Origin: Candidatus Ruthia sp. Plio_17_S18
GTDB taxonomy: Bacteria; Pseudomonadota; Gammaproteobacteria; PS1; Pseudothioglobaceae
Assembly (NCBI GenBank): GCA_021730105.1
Contig: CP072538.1
Location: 1,115,161 to 1,179,160 of the forward strand
DNA: 64,000 nucleotides
Reading direction: 5' to 3'
In this document: positions 53,392 to 62,970 of the stretch, piece after piece
Position numbering within the stretch: position 1 is the first letter of the stretch
Layout: every line of letters starts with the position of its first letter
Notes under the pieces: model-generated
The model's database searches: none
What the model was told of the DNA's origin: nothing
The model's input: only the letters and a program-made list of their open reading frames with translations
Made by a program: the position numbers and the translations under genes

Positions 53392-54063
53392 GTGAATAAA
53401 TTTTCAATAAAACTTGTCACACTACTTGGCTTGTTATTAGTGAGTGCCCAGAGTATCTCCGAATCGCCAATTCGCCTTTATAAACAACACCTAATTGGCA
53501 CATCAAAAGTATATTTACAAAAGTCACTCCCGTTAGAAGATTGTTCTGTCAAATACGAAAAAGGCACATTGTGTATGCAAAAACATTCATTAGCAGGCGA
53601 GGAGGCTGAAATTGCTTTTCGGTTCTTAAACGACAGGCTCGTCTCCATTGTATTGATAATGCCACTAACTAATGTCAGTAAAATTAAGAAAATATTCTAT
53701 GCGCTGAAAACGCAGTTTGATTTAGTCTTAATTGAACAAGGTAATAATAAATTAGACATTATACAAATTAGCGCCAACACTTTTAATAAACGTGAATTTA
53801 CTAAAATAATCGCTGATTTTGAAAACGAGGCCTATCAAAAACACAATATTAAATACACATTCATCAGTAAAGAAGATTTTATTACCCAATCGCGCAAATC
53901 ACGCAACTTTGCTGATATTTTTAAGAACGCACCCATGCAAATGCGCGCCGCAACCTACAGCGTAGGTCGAAAAAATGGGCAAGTAATTGGCACTATTAGT
54001 TTTATTGTGCCTAGCATTACCCAGTCTTATCTTGACCAAAACCCAATTGTAGAGGATTTTTAA
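53392..54063 (+). CDS. exported protein of unknown function
   Basis: About 223 aa from GTG 53392 (VNKFSIKLVTLLGLLLVSAQSIS), which gives a regular signal peptide; an ATG at 53323 would place 23 more residues in front of it. The mature part is mixed alpha/beta, with two Cys (CSVKYEKGTLCMQK) that could form a disulfide, IAFRFLNDRLVSIVLIMPL and a C-terminal block of RAATYSVGRKNGQVIGTISF. I recognise no family. It is 9 bp upstream of glmU on the same strand. Confidence 0.6.
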   Translation: MNKFSIKLVTLLGLLLVSAQSISESPIRLYKQHLIGTSKVYLQKSLPLEDCSVKYEKGTLCMQKHSLAGEEAEIAFRFLNDRLVSIVLIMPLTNVSKIKKIFYALKTQFDLVLIEQGNNKLDIIQISANTFNKREFTKIIADFENEAYQKHNIKYTFISKEDFITQSRKSRNFADIFKNAPMQMRAATYSVGRKNGQVIGTISFIVPSITQSYLDQNPIVEDF

Positions 54064-54072
54064 GTTATTTTT

Positions 54073-55431
54073 ATGAATCACATTCACGCTATTATTTTGG
54101 CCGCAGGTAAAGGCTCGCGCATGCACTCATCCAAGCCAAAAGTTTTACAAATCTTATCAAATAATACTTTATTAGGACATGTTTTATCTCAAGCCAAACC
54201 CTTGTGCGATAAAATTCATGTGGTTTATGGTTTTAAAGGCAGACAAGTACAACAACAAATTAACGACCCTGATATCAACTGGGTAGAACAGGTTAAACAA
54301 CTGGGTACTGGACACGCCGTAGCGCAAGCAATGCCACATATTGAGGACAATTCAACCTCACTCATCTTATATGGCGATGTGCCGCTGATTAAAAAAGCCA
54401 CACTGGCTGATTTAATTCACCAAGCACAGCAAAGTGGCATTTCTTTGTTGTCTGTGATTTTAAATAATCCAACTGGCTATGGGCGTATCATTCGCAAAGA
54501 CGAGCAAATACAAGCCATTGTTGAACAAAAAGATGCAAGCGATGTACAACTAAGTATTAATGAAGTGAACACGGGCATCATGTCTATTCGCTCACAATTA
54601 TTAAAGCAATATTTAAGAAAAATCAACTCAAGCAACGCACAAGGGGCGCTTTATTTAACCGATATTATTGCTTGTGCAGTCGCTGATGGGCAAACTGTTT
54701 CATCCATCATTAGCAAAAATCAATTTGAGGTAGCGGGTGTGAATGACAAAGTACAACTGGCAGAATTAGAACGTATTTTCCAAAAAAATCAAGCAACACA
54801 ATTTATGCAACAAGGGCTTGGCTTAAAAGACCCAAATAGATTTGATTGTCGAGGCATACTCACCTTTGGGCAAGATTGTGTTTGTGATATTAACGTACTT
54901 ATTGAGGGCAATGTAGTATTAGGAAACAACACTACCATTGAACCAAATTGTATTATAAAAAACGCTAAAATTGGCAATCATGTATCAATCTTGCCAAACT
55001 GCGTTATTGAAGATTGCGTTATTGAAGAAGGTGCTACTATTGGTCCATTTGCGCGCATTCGCCCACAAACTCACATCAAAACCCATGCCAAAATTGGTAA
55101 TTTTGTTGAAATTAAAAAGTCCACCATTGGTGAAAACAGCAAAGTTTCTCATTTAAGCTATGTGGGCGATGCCATTATCGGCGAGAACGTCAACATTGGT
55201 GCTGGCGTCATTACTTGTAATTATGATGGCGTTAACAAACATCAAACCATTATTGGCGATGGCGCCTTCATTGGTTCTGATTCTCAACTAGTTGCACCCA
55301 TAAAAATTGGTAAAAATGCCACAATTGGTGCAGGCTCTACCATCACCAAAACAGTGCCTGATAATCAATTAAATTTAAGTCGTACTAAGCAAACTAGCTT
55401 AAAAAATTGGCAACGCCCGACTAAAAAATAA
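54073..55431 (+). CDS. glmU: bifunctional UDP-GlcNAc pyrophosphorylase / glucosamine-1-P acetyltransferase
   Basis: 452 aa. The N-terminal uridylyltransferase has IILAAGKGSRMHSSKPKVLQ, QLGTGHAVAQAMPHI and YGDVPLI. The C-terminal left-handed beta-helix has many hexapeptide repeats (for example VLGNNTTIEPNCIIKNAKIG) and the catalytic YVGDAIIGENVNIGAGVITCNYDG region. Makes UDP-GlcNAc for peptidoglycan and LPS. The stop is immediately followed by the ATG of the MFS gene. Confidence 0.97.
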   Translation: MNHIHAIILAAGKGSRMHSSKPKVLQILSNNTLLGHVLSQAKPLCDKIHVVYGFKGRQVQQQINDPDINWVEQVKQLGTGHAVAQAMPHIEDNSTSLILYGDVPLIKKATLADLIHQAQQSGISLLSVILNNPTGYGRIIRKDEQIQAIVEQKDASDVQLSINEVNTGIMSIRSQLLKQYLRKINSSNAQGALYLTDIIACAVADGQTVSSIISKNQFEVAGVNDKVQLAELERIFQKNQATQFMQQGLGLKDPNRFDCRGILTFGQDCVCDINVLIEGNVVLGNNTTIEPNCIIKNAKIGNHVSILPNCVIEDCVIEEGATIGPFARIRPQTHIKTHAKIGNFVEIKKSTIGENSKVSHLSYVGDAIIGENVNIGAGVITCNYDGVNKHQTIIGDGAFIGSDSQLVAPIKIGKNATIGAGSTITKTVPDNQLNLSRTKQTSLKNWQRPTKK

Positions 55432-56607
55432 ATGCACTCACTGCCTCGTAATGTCTGGTTGTTGACAATTAGTTTGTCGCTGTTTATGTCCCTAGGCGTT
55501 TTTGTTATTTTTCTAGGTGGTATTATTGGTCAATCTTTAGCACCCTATGCCAGTTTATCAACCTTACCAGTAGCAATGATTGTGCTGGGCACTGCTGCTA
55601 GTATCATTCCTGTTGTCTACATGATGTCTAAAATTGGCAGAAGACGCACTTTTTTGGGTATTTGTATCTATACAATTGCTGTCATTGCACTTGCCATCAC
55701 TGCCTTACAAGTAGAATCGTTTTATTTGTTTTGTCTGTCCACTTTCCTATTTGGCGCCACCACAGCAACCATGCATCAGTTTAGATTTGCCGCCATTGAA
55801 AGTGTTGATGAAAACCTCAGTACAACAGCAACCTCGGCCGTGCTTATTGGCGGTTTGGTTTCTGCTTTTTTAGGACCAGAGCTTGCAATTCTAGGAAAGG
55901 ATTGGTTTGATGCCGCCTTTGTCGGATCATTTTTACTACTCAGCACCTGTTTTGTACTTGCGTTCTTATTGCTGTGGTTTTATCAACCAAACTACGCACC
56001 TAAAGCCAAACACAAGCAAACAGGCAGACGTTTAAAACATATTATCAAACAACCTGTATTTATCGTTGCCATGTCCAGTGCTGCAGTAGGTTACGTTATT
56101 ATGAATTATATCATGACTGCCACACCAGTGAGTATGCATGTTATTGATGGCTTTGCATTAACACAAACTAAATTTGTTATTCAATCTCACGTTATTGCCA
56201 TGTTTCTGCCATCTTTATTTGCGCCAATTATTGTCAAACTATTTGGGCTTAGCAAAATGATGATAATTGGCATCATGCTATATTTAGTCTGTATCGTAAT
56301 TGGCTATACCAATAATAGTTTAAATAATTACTGGATGGCGTTAATCCTCTTGGGGCTTGGCTGGAACTTTCTATTTATCGGTGGTACTAGTTTATTACCA
56401 CGTGCTTATCACAAGGATGAAAAGTTTAAAGTACAATCCATCAATGACTTCCTAATTTTTGGTATGCAGGCCATGGCCTCATTATCAGCAGGTTGGTTTG
56501 TGTTTAATTTTGGCTGGGAAGTTATGCTATTGTCAACCGTCCCATTGTTACTACTCCAACTATTGATATTATTGTGGTGGCTAAGAAAAAAACCAACACA
56601 ACTCTAA
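55432..56607 (+). CDS. MFS-type transporter
   Basis: 391 aa with 12 predicted membrane helices. The loop 2-3 motif is KIGRRRTFLG, and helix 4-5 has FLFGATTATMHQFRFAAIE. Central loop FYQPNYAPKAKHKQTGRRLK is basic, which agrees with a cytosolic loop. The gene begins directly after the glmU stop (TAAATG), so they are probably co-transcribed. Substrate unknown; the frame is intact. Confidence 0.85.
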   Translation: MHSLPRNVWLLTISLSLFMSLGVFVIFLGGIIGQSLAPYASLSTLPVAMIVLGTAASIIPVVYMMSKIGRRRTFLGICIYTIAVIALAITALQVESFYLFCLSTFLFGATTATMHQFRFAAIESVDENLSTTATSAVLIGGLVSAFLGPELAILGKDWFDAAFVGSFLLLSTCFVLAFLLLWFYQPNYAPKAKHKQTGRRLKHIIKQPVFIVAMSSAAVGYVIMNYIMTATPVSMHVIDGFALTQTKFVIQSHVIAMFLPSLFAPIIVKLFGLSKMMIIGIMLYLVCIVIGYTNNSLNNYWMALILLGLGWNFLFIGGTSLLPRAYHKDEKFKVQSINDFLIFGMQAMASLSAGWFVFNFGWEVMLLSTVPLLLLQLLILLWWLRKKPTQL

Positions 56608-56757
56608 ATAAAACTCTGATTTAAAATAACAATACTCTCACAAAGTCACGTGTCTTTTTTTTATTGGACGTATGTATAAAAACCTTCATAACAGGACCTT
56701 TGACCAATATAAAACCATATTTAGTATGGTTATCATTAATTCAAGTGTGACAACAAC

Positions 56758-57371
56758 GTGATAAATATAATGCACTCTAGTAACACTAACATCAATATTA
56801 TGACTAGAATGTTTCATTGGTTCCTAATTGTTTTATTTATTACTCTTTTTATGACAGGTAATAACAATAATGGGGGTGATGCAATACACATTGTCTCGGG
56901 CTATTTATTAACCAGATTTGTACTAACAAGAATTATTTGGGGCTTTATGGATGATGAAAATGCCTTGTTGGGTAATTACTTGCATAGCCCAAAATCAATA
57001 CTCAATTACTTACTTAAACTGTTTAGTTCAACACCAACAGAGTTCAAAATACACAATCCTGCTGGCAGCATAATGATTTTAATAATGATGACTATGCTTG
57101 TCGCTATAGTTATAAGCGGCTTATTAATACAAGGTCTATTTGAATTAATGGTATATTTTTGTCGTTTGTTACTTATGTTAATGACCCGCAAGCCCTTATC
57201 GCAAACGAAATACACCTTATTTTGTCATACACCATGTTGATTGCAATTAGTTTCCACATTGTTAACGTTCTTTACTCAAGTTATATTTATAAAGCAAACC
57301 TTCCAATGATGATTACTGGAGAAACTACAGTTTTTAACAAAAAAAAGAAACCCAATAATGAAACTATATAA
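56758..57371 (+). pseudogene. frameshifted cytochrome b561-family gene
   Basis: The first frame (to 57240) carries MTRMFHWFLIVLFITLFMTG and HIVSGYLLTRFVLTRIIWGF (haem-ligand His in HWF and HIVSG) and GSIMILIMMTMLVAIVISGL; the final helix EIHLILSYTMLIAISFHIVNVLY lies in another frame (57159-57371). The shift is near 57165. This is the di-haem membrane cytochrome b that carries electrons to the SHP/DHC cytochromes, relics of which follow downstream. Confidence 0.75.
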
Positions 57372-57479
57372 ATACATGGTTATGCTGCATTTATACGTCT
57401 TTAATGTCCACTCTGAAACAATAGATTTCATTGTATCGCTCATGGGACGTTGATATTACAATGATAGGTACAACTACTT

Positions 57480-57560
57480 TGGAAACAAGAATTAACCTCC
57501 AATAAAAGCTGTACAAGTTGCCATACTAATAATCTTAAAAAAATACTTAACAATTACGCC
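57480..57560 (+). pseudogene. relic of a mono-haem cytochrome c (SHP-like)
   Basis: A short frame reads ELTSNKSCTSCHTNNLKK with one CxxCH haem site (57510-57524). An SNKSCTSCHT motif with a Lys-rich follow-on fits the sphaeroides haem protein family. Only about 25 residues are readable. The identification leans on the b561 and DHC relics on either side. Confidence 0.45.
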
Positions 57561-57589
57561 ATTATTCACTTTATAGTCAAACAGATAAT

Positions 57590-57951
57590 ATCTTTAGTAA
57601 CTTTTTTGGCAAAGAGCTGGATGTTACTCCAGTTAAAAATTCGTTATATTTAGAAGAATGTGGTGACTGTCACTTGCCTTATCAGCCTGGGTTATTGCCA
57701 GCCAGATCTTGGCAGAAAATGATGAAGTCTCTATCATATGATGATGTACCGTTGAGCATATTAAAAACACCTTACATGCGTAGAAAATATAGCGACATAT
57801 CCCAAAGACTGATTACCCAGCCCAGCCATAAGTAGGGCCGTTCTCAAACTGTGAAGCATGCCATAAACAAGCCTCAAAAGGTAATTATGATGACGATCAG
57901 ATACGTATACCTAATGCTAATTTTTACTGGAAATTAACAGCATACGATTAG
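57590..57951 (+). pseudogene. decayed dihaem cytochrome c (DHC-like)
   Basis: The frame reads LDVTPVKNSLYLEECGDCHLPYQPGLLPARSWQK (in parts; CGDCH is haem 1), and LKTPYMRRKYSDISQRLI, then a TAG at about 57833. In another frame GPFSNCEACHKQASKGNYDDDQIRIPNA carries haem 2 and ends at TAG 57949-57951. PGLLPARSW and FSNC-ACH are typical of DHC. About 50 residues between are missing compared with the family. Confidence 0.7.
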
Positions 57952-58349
57952 GCAGACTTTGTACTGTGCCGTTTCTTGAAAACAAATCTTCAAGAAAATA
58001 GGCTGATAGCTCGTGTTTACTTAAAGACCACTCTTTAAATTGAGTTTCTAGAACTGTAAATAACTCATTCTTAAAAAATTTTACTTTGTTTGGAATAGGT
58101 TTTTTATCCTTATTTGCTTGTTGCAAATCCTGCGTATAACGGCTATTAATCACAATTTCACGCCAAGCAATATAGATTGTAATAATACACAAAAAAGCAA
58201 TAACACCTTCGTGCAGTAAGTGCATAAGGCCTATCACCCCCTATAATATCCTTAACAGATGGTATGGCATTTGAAAACAAGATATAAATTAATGTTATCA
58301 AAACAATCTGCTTAGAGGGTGTATTCTGAGTTTTTTGGGTTCTATTCAT
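57917..58349 (-). pseudogene. LuxR-type regulator gene missing its DNA-binding domain
   Basis: Frame 1 (from ATG 58349) encodes a membrane helix IVLITLIYILFSNAIPSVKD; a shift at about 58238 leads into LMHLLHEGVIAFLCIITIYIAWRE, then QFKEWSLSKHE, directly followed by LSAYFLEDLFSRNG, the extreme C-terminus of LuxR-type proteins of this type. The helix-turn-helix between WSLS-E and LSAYFLEDL is deleted. The start overlaps the trpB stop (TAATG). The end overlaps the DHC relic by 35 bp on the opposite strand. Confidence 0.6.
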
Positions 58350-59554
58350 TAAAACTCAATGCCTTCAATTTGTGCAATGGTATGGATATCTTTATCACCA
58401 CGCCCTGAAAGGTTAATGATGATATTTTTATCTTTGCCCAGTTCTTTTGCAAACTTAATACCATAAGCCACAGCGTGGGAAGATTCCAGTGCCGGCAAAA
58501 TACCTTCAACTTTAGTAAGTGTATGAAACGCCTTTAATGCCTCTTTGTCAGTGATTGCCACGTACTGCGCACGACCACTGTCTTTTAAATAGGCATGTTC
58601 TGGACCAACACCAGGATAATCCAAACCTGCTGAGATCGAATGTCCTTCAATAATTTGCCCATTCTCATCTTCCATTAAATAAGTGCGATTGCCATGCAAC
58701 ACACCTACACTGCCTGCACAAAGTGGAGCAGCATGTGCAGTTGGGCCTTTTTCTAATCCATATCCTGCCGCCTCAACACCATAGAGTTCAACTGAAGTAT
58801 CATCAATGAACGCATGGAATAAGCCAATCGCATTTGAACCGCCACCCACACAAGCCACCAAAGCATCAGGCAGGCCACCCACTTGTGCAGCAAATTGTGA
58901 TTTTGCTTCTTTGCCAATAATGCTTTGAAAATCTCGCACCATCATTGGGTAAGGGTGCGGGCCTGCAACTGTGCCAATAATATAAAACGTATCATCAATA
59001 TTAGTCACCCAATCGCGCATCGCTTCATTAAGTGAGTCTTTGAGTGTTTTTGAGCCTGAAGTAACTGGAATAACCGTAGCACCTAACAACTTCATACGAA
59101 ACACATTCAATGCTTGGCGAGCCACATCCACTTCGCCCATATAAACCACACATTCCAGACCCAAACGCGCCGCAACCGTTGCCGTTGCCACGCCATGCTG
59201 ACCAGCACCTGTTTCAGCAATAATGCGTGTTTTACCCATACGCTTAGCAAGTAACGCCTGACCAATGGTGTTGTTAATTTTATGTGCGCCCGTATGATTT
59301 AAATCTTCACGTTTAAGATAAATCTGAGCACCGCCAAGCTTCTTACTTAAATTTTGTGCATGGTAAAGTGGTGTTTCACGACCTACATAATACTTTAAAT
59401 CCTGCTCAAACTCATGAATAAAATTCTTATCATCTTTATATTTAGCATAGGCATCTTTAAGTTCAGTAACGGCTGTCATTAGTGTTTCTGCAATGAAAAC
59501 ACCACCATATTGCTCAAAATGACCTTTATTATCTGGTAAATTGTAATTACTCAT
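58349..59554 (-). CDS. trpB: tryptophan synthase beta subunit
   Basis: 401-aa PLP enzyme joining indole and serine. PLP-lysine motif [34 protein letters not shown], the PLP-phosphate loop [12 protein letters not shown] and the C-terminal [10 protein letters not shown]. Overlaps trpF by 4 bp upstream. The usual downstream trpA is not here; a LuxR-type pseudogene follows instead. Confidence 0.97.
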   Translation of the reverse strand: MSNYNLPDNKGHFEQYGGVFIAETLMTAVTELKDAYAKYKDDKNFIHEFEQDLKYYVGRETPLYHAQNLSKKLGGAQIYLKREDLNHTGAHKINNTIGQALLAKRMGKTRIIAETGAGQHGVATATVAARLGLECVVYMGEVDVARQALNVFRMKLLGATVIPVTSGSKTLKDSLNEAMRDWVTNIDDTFYIIGTVAGPHPYPMMVRDFQSIIGKEAKSQFAAQVGGLPDALVACVGGGSNAIGLFHAFIDDTSVELYGVEAAGYGLEKGPTAHAAPLCAGSVGVLHGNRTYLMEDENGQIIEGHSISAGLDYPGVGPEHAYLKDSGRAQYVAITDKEALKAFHTLTKVEGILPALESSHAVAYGIKFAKELGKDKNIIINLSGRGDKDIHTIAQIEGIEF

Positions 59555-60174
59555 ATTTTGGGAATGGTTTTTTTAATATTGGCTAAAAATTGTTTAATCT
59601 TGTTAATATCTTTAATACCTTTTGCACTTTCAACACCACTTGACACATCAACTGCATAAGGGTGTACTTGGTTAATAGCATCAGCTACTGTATTAGGGTT
59701 AAGCCCACCCGCTAAAATAATAGGCAGGTCAATATCAACCTTGGCCAAGTGCCAATCAAAATGCTCACCTGTACCGCCGTAAATATCTTTGTTAAACGCA
59801 TCTAATAACAAACCACTAGCCTGATGATACTCATCTGCCATTTTGGTGATATTAGTCTGAACATTCACACGTAGCGCCTTAATAAACGGTATGGCATATT
59901 GGGCACACTCATGTGCTGGCTCGTCGCCATGGAATTGCAAAGTATCCAGTGGCACTTCGCACAACACCTCATCAATAAAACCAGAGTCAGCATTTACAAA
60001 CAAGCCCACACGAGCTACAAAGGGTGGCAATGCACTAACAATATCAATCGCAGTCTCTATATCAACACAACGCGGGGATTTGTCATAAAACACCAAGCCA
60101 ATTGCATCAATACCAAGCATGGCAGATTGATTGGCATTATCTGCATTGGTGAATCCACAAACCTTAATCTTCAT
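59551..60174 (-). CDS. trpF: phosphoribosylanthranilate isomerase
   Basis: 207-aa TIM barrel. Motifs: [11 protein letters not shown] (catalytic Cys), [41 protein letters not shown] (catalytic Asp and phosphate loop) and [23 protein letters not shown]. Normal length. It directly follows the unknown 235-aa gene (1-bp gap) and overlaps trpB. Confidence 0.96.
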   Translation of the reverse strand: MKIKVCGFTNADNANQSAMLGIDAIGLVFYDKSPRCVDIETAIDIVSALPPFVARVGLFVNADSGFIDEVLCEVPLDTLQFHGDEPAHECAQYAIPFIKALRVNVQTNITKMADEYHQASGLLLDAFNKDIYGGTGEHFDWHLAKVDIDLPIILAGGLNPNTVADAINQVHPYAVDVSSGVESAKGIKDINKIKQFLANIKKTIPKI

Positions 60175-60882
60175 TTACTTGTCCTCAGCATCTAATGTTG
60201 CTTGAATCTTGTCTCTATCAACCCACCAATCATCAGCCACTAATTGGTCAACAGCACCTGAAAGTTTTTTTAAAAACACTTCTGGCTTATCTAATTGCAA
60301 AGTTTTACGCCATAAATCAAACGTTGACTGATCAGTCACATGCGAATGCTCATCCGCAACAGATGCCATCATTTGTGAGGAAAAAAAAGTTAAATCATCA
60401 TCTACACCACAACGCATAGAAGTAATATAATGCGCCGTTGCAGCAGCAATAGCACGAGTATCCGCCTCTTTTGGCGACTCCTCGATCAAATGTTGTAGCA
60501 TTGCAACAGTCAATTCTGGATCAATTGGAAAAGTCACACCTAACCACAACGCATGGCCTAATGCCTTCAAAGCATCTGGTCCTTCGGATAAAAACATCAC
60601 ATCACAGGCCTCAACTGCCAACTCCCAGAGCTCATTATCTATTGCCATATCAAAAGCACTAAAGACCTGGTCCAAAGCATCTGACCCCTTATAACGCTCA
60701 ACTTGAATTCTGCCGATCTCTAATAAATTCTTAATTTGTTCCTCAGCAGGCGTATCCTCAGTTTGTGCTTGGATTTGTTTTTCAAAATAATCCAGCCTGG
60801 ACTGAAGTTGCTCTTCATTGGCATATAAATCCTCACCACCTTCAGCATCAAAAACCTGCTCTTTATTTAAGTATTTTCCCAT
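60175..60882 (-). CDS. conserved hypothetical acidic protein in the trp operon
   Basis: 235 aa, strongly acidic, mostly helical, no signal peptide and no membrane segment. It begins MGKYLNKEQVFDAEGGEDLY, with a coiled-coil-like QSRLDYFEKQIQAQ region, and ends DDWWVDRDKIQATLDAEDK. No Cys pairs or nucleotide loops are visible. I cannot name it. It lies between the small 60-aa gene (10 bp) and trpF (immediately adjacent), with regular frame use, so it is probably expressed with them. Confidence 0.7.
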   Translation of the reverse strand: MGKYLNKEQVFDAEGGEDLYANEEQLQSRLDYFEKQIQAQTEDTPAEEQIKNLLEIGRIQVERYKGSDALDQVFSAFDMAIDNELWELAVEACDVMFLSEGPDALKALGHALWLGVTFPIDPELTVAMLQHLIEESPKEADTRAIAAATAHYITSMRCGVDDDLTFFSSQMMASVADEHSHVTDQSTFDLWRKTLQLDKPEVFLKKLSGAVDQLVADDWWVDRDKIQATLDAEDK

Positions 60883-60892
60883 CAGCTATCTC

Positions 60893-61075
60893 CTAATAAA
60901 AGGCCGCTTCTAAGCGGTCCTCCCAATTATCAGGCACATCCACATAATCAGGCTTCACATCCATCCTAAAAAACCGCTCATCAGACCCCTTGGACACCTG
61001 TTTCAAAACCACAACCAACGTCTCAAAATTCTCCACTTGAGGATTGGCAATAATTACTTCACTCAATAATAACAT
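60893..61075 (-). CDS. small hypothetical protein upstream of the trp operon
   Basis: 60 aa: LSEVIIANPQVENFETLVVVL, then KQVSKGSDERFFRMDVKPDY and a DNWEDRLEAAF end. No membrane helix and no known motif. It shares the strand and close spacing (10 bp) with the 235-aa gene and trpF-trpB. A TTG at codon 4 is a possible alternative start. Real-gene status rests on spacing and clean amino-acid composition. Confidence 0.6.
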   Translation of the reverse strand: MLLLSEVIIANPQVENFETLVVVLKQVSKGSDERFFRMDVKPDYVDVPDNWEDRLEAAFY

Positions 61076-61095
61076 AATCTTTTAGATGTAAAAAT

Positions 61096-61754
61096 CTAGC
61101 ATTTTACGCTCACATTAGAATCAACACTTACGATAAAAAGGTTTTTACTATCAGTATTTTTAAAGATTGCTGCGGTCAATTTTCCACCATACACACAACC
61201 TGTGGTCAATATCGAGAGCATATTGGCTGATTTTCACCTCGTTAAATTGTTGATGCCCATAAACCACAAAACCTTAATTTCCATCATATATCTGCAAAAA
61301 AAATCGATTTATCGCTTTCCTCGCCAAAGGCTAAAAAATTATGATCTTGATCTAAGAAACGCAATCTAAGAATTTTTGGTGATTCTGTAGACCGACATGC
61401 AAAATAGTAATTTTTCCGAATTGCATAAATAACGGCATATTTTTTAAATAACTCATATCTGAATTGTTTAAATTTAAAATAATACTTTGTTCGTCATTAT
61501 CCAATATAATCGGGCTCTTCTTGGTGCTTTACAATGCTGTAAATAACGAATAACCTTATCTTCATGATTGCCTAGAACAGATTAATATTGTTGGCTTGTA
61601 AATACCTAAGTGTTTTAATAGAGTCCTTGCCGCGAGTAATAATATCTCCAACACAAACCTCTGTATCATTTTTTACTGGGTTTATTTTTTGTCGTAATTT
61701 CGCCAATTCATCCTAGCAACCATGAATATCACCATAAACAATTAGTCTGCTCAT
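61096..61754 (-). pseudogene. decayed calcineurin-like metallophosphatase (PPP/ApaH-like)
   Basis: ATG 61754 starts MSRLIVYGDIHGC, then TAG, then DELAKLRQKINPVKNDTEV and VGDIITRGKDSIKTLRYL; a shifted frame gives VLGNHEDK. These are the metal-binding GDxHG, GDxxxRG and GNHE motifs of the family. Further blocks to the C-terminus (a CVYGGKLTAAIF and VSVDSNVSV ending at TAG 61096) follow after several stops. Its ATG overlaps the TGA of the DGQHR gene (ATGA), so it was translationally coupled to it. Confidence 0.75.
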
Positions 61755-62967
61755 GAACTAAGTTCAAAATGATCGTGTATGTTTTTAAGAAAGTTCACCT
61801 CTTCCTTGTTAAGTCCTTTTTCTTTGGTTGCCTTATGAGCCCATAAGTTTCTGTATTTGTTAAACTGTGAAATCCATTTCACTTTATCTGATTTGCCATT
61901 AAACCCTAGACCAGCATCAATAGAAAACAAATCTTGAGATGATTTAAATCGATTATCGTCTGGCAAGTTTTTAGACCAGTGTTTTTCTATAATTGCCTTA
62001 TAGTCGTTGATATTAAACATTCCCTGCCAGTCGACTTCTTCATTTCCAAGTCCATCTTTATAATTTTTCTGTTTCTCTTGTTCTGCACACTCCAGGAACT
62101 TATTCCTAACATGACATAACTCCGCAATCCCAGTCTTTACCAAATAACTTTTTTAAATTGCATAAGCATTTGGAATCTTCAACACCCCCAGTTTTGAAGA
62201 CGAACCCTCTGTTCTTTTGATAAAATAAAAACCTAATTTACTGTGCTTTGTTTGACTAAAATTAACAATGATTGAGTTTGGAAAATATCGGCCTTCATCA
62301 ATAAAGTTAGTAATTCCTTTTAGTCTAGAAGGAACTAATAATCGCTGATAGGTTGAAAAGTCTGATTCATTAGCCTTTGCTCTATGTAATATATACCCGA
62401 CTTTTAATAATAAACTTGGTTCAATAGCAAGTACCTCTATTTTTTATCATTAATTTTTGCATTTTTAAACACCAGTACTAAAAATTGATACCGAGCAGCA
62501 TTTTTATAGTTTTTAATTAAATTTTGAATGTAGAGATAGGTATTGTCATTGTAATAAAAGGATCTTGCTTCTTTTAACCTTTTTAAATCGTAACTATCCA
62601 CACCCATTCTTAGATTCTTTGTGGCAAAAACATACTTAATCTTAATTTTTCTATTTAACACCTGCTCCATTGACTTTTTAAACCAGTTTAAGCAAATCAA
62701 ATTCATCTTTATAAGAGGGTGCTTTTTTTGACTTCTCACTAGATTTGCATTCAACAATAAACACTGTGTCATCGTCAATAGCAATAATATCTATTTGCTT
62801 TTTGTTTTTAACTCTTTATCTAGTTCCCCACCCTTTGCCTAAAGAATGGTCAACGCTTTTGGATTGGTATGGGTTTTTCTTTGCTCTATATATTTTGCCA
62901 AGTTGTGATGGATCGCTTGTTAATTTTTTTGTAACTTAACTTAATTGATGCAGTTCTAAAAAGCTCA
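61751..62967 (-). pseudogene. decayed DGQHR-domain protein with nuclease-like N-terminus and Swt1-type HEPN C-terminus
   Basis: ATG 62967 begins 3 bp after the methyltransferase stop. Fragments in order: MSFLELHQLS; QIDIIAIDDDTVFIVECKSS (D...ECK, PD-(D/E)XK-like); KYVFATKNLRMGVDSYDLKRLK; LIKNYKNAARYQFLVLVF; EPSLLLKVGYILHRA; YQRLLVPSRLKGITNFIDEG; RYFPNSIIVNFSQ; KLGVLKIPNAYAI, after which the core DGQHR motif itself is deleted; then LFGKDWDCGVMS, and after a frameshift the HEPN part WISQFNKYRNLWAHKATKEKGL (RNxxAH-like RNLWAH). DGQHR proteins include DndB-type factors of DNA modification. At least four frame breaks. Confidence 0.7.
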
Positions 62968-62970
62968 TTT

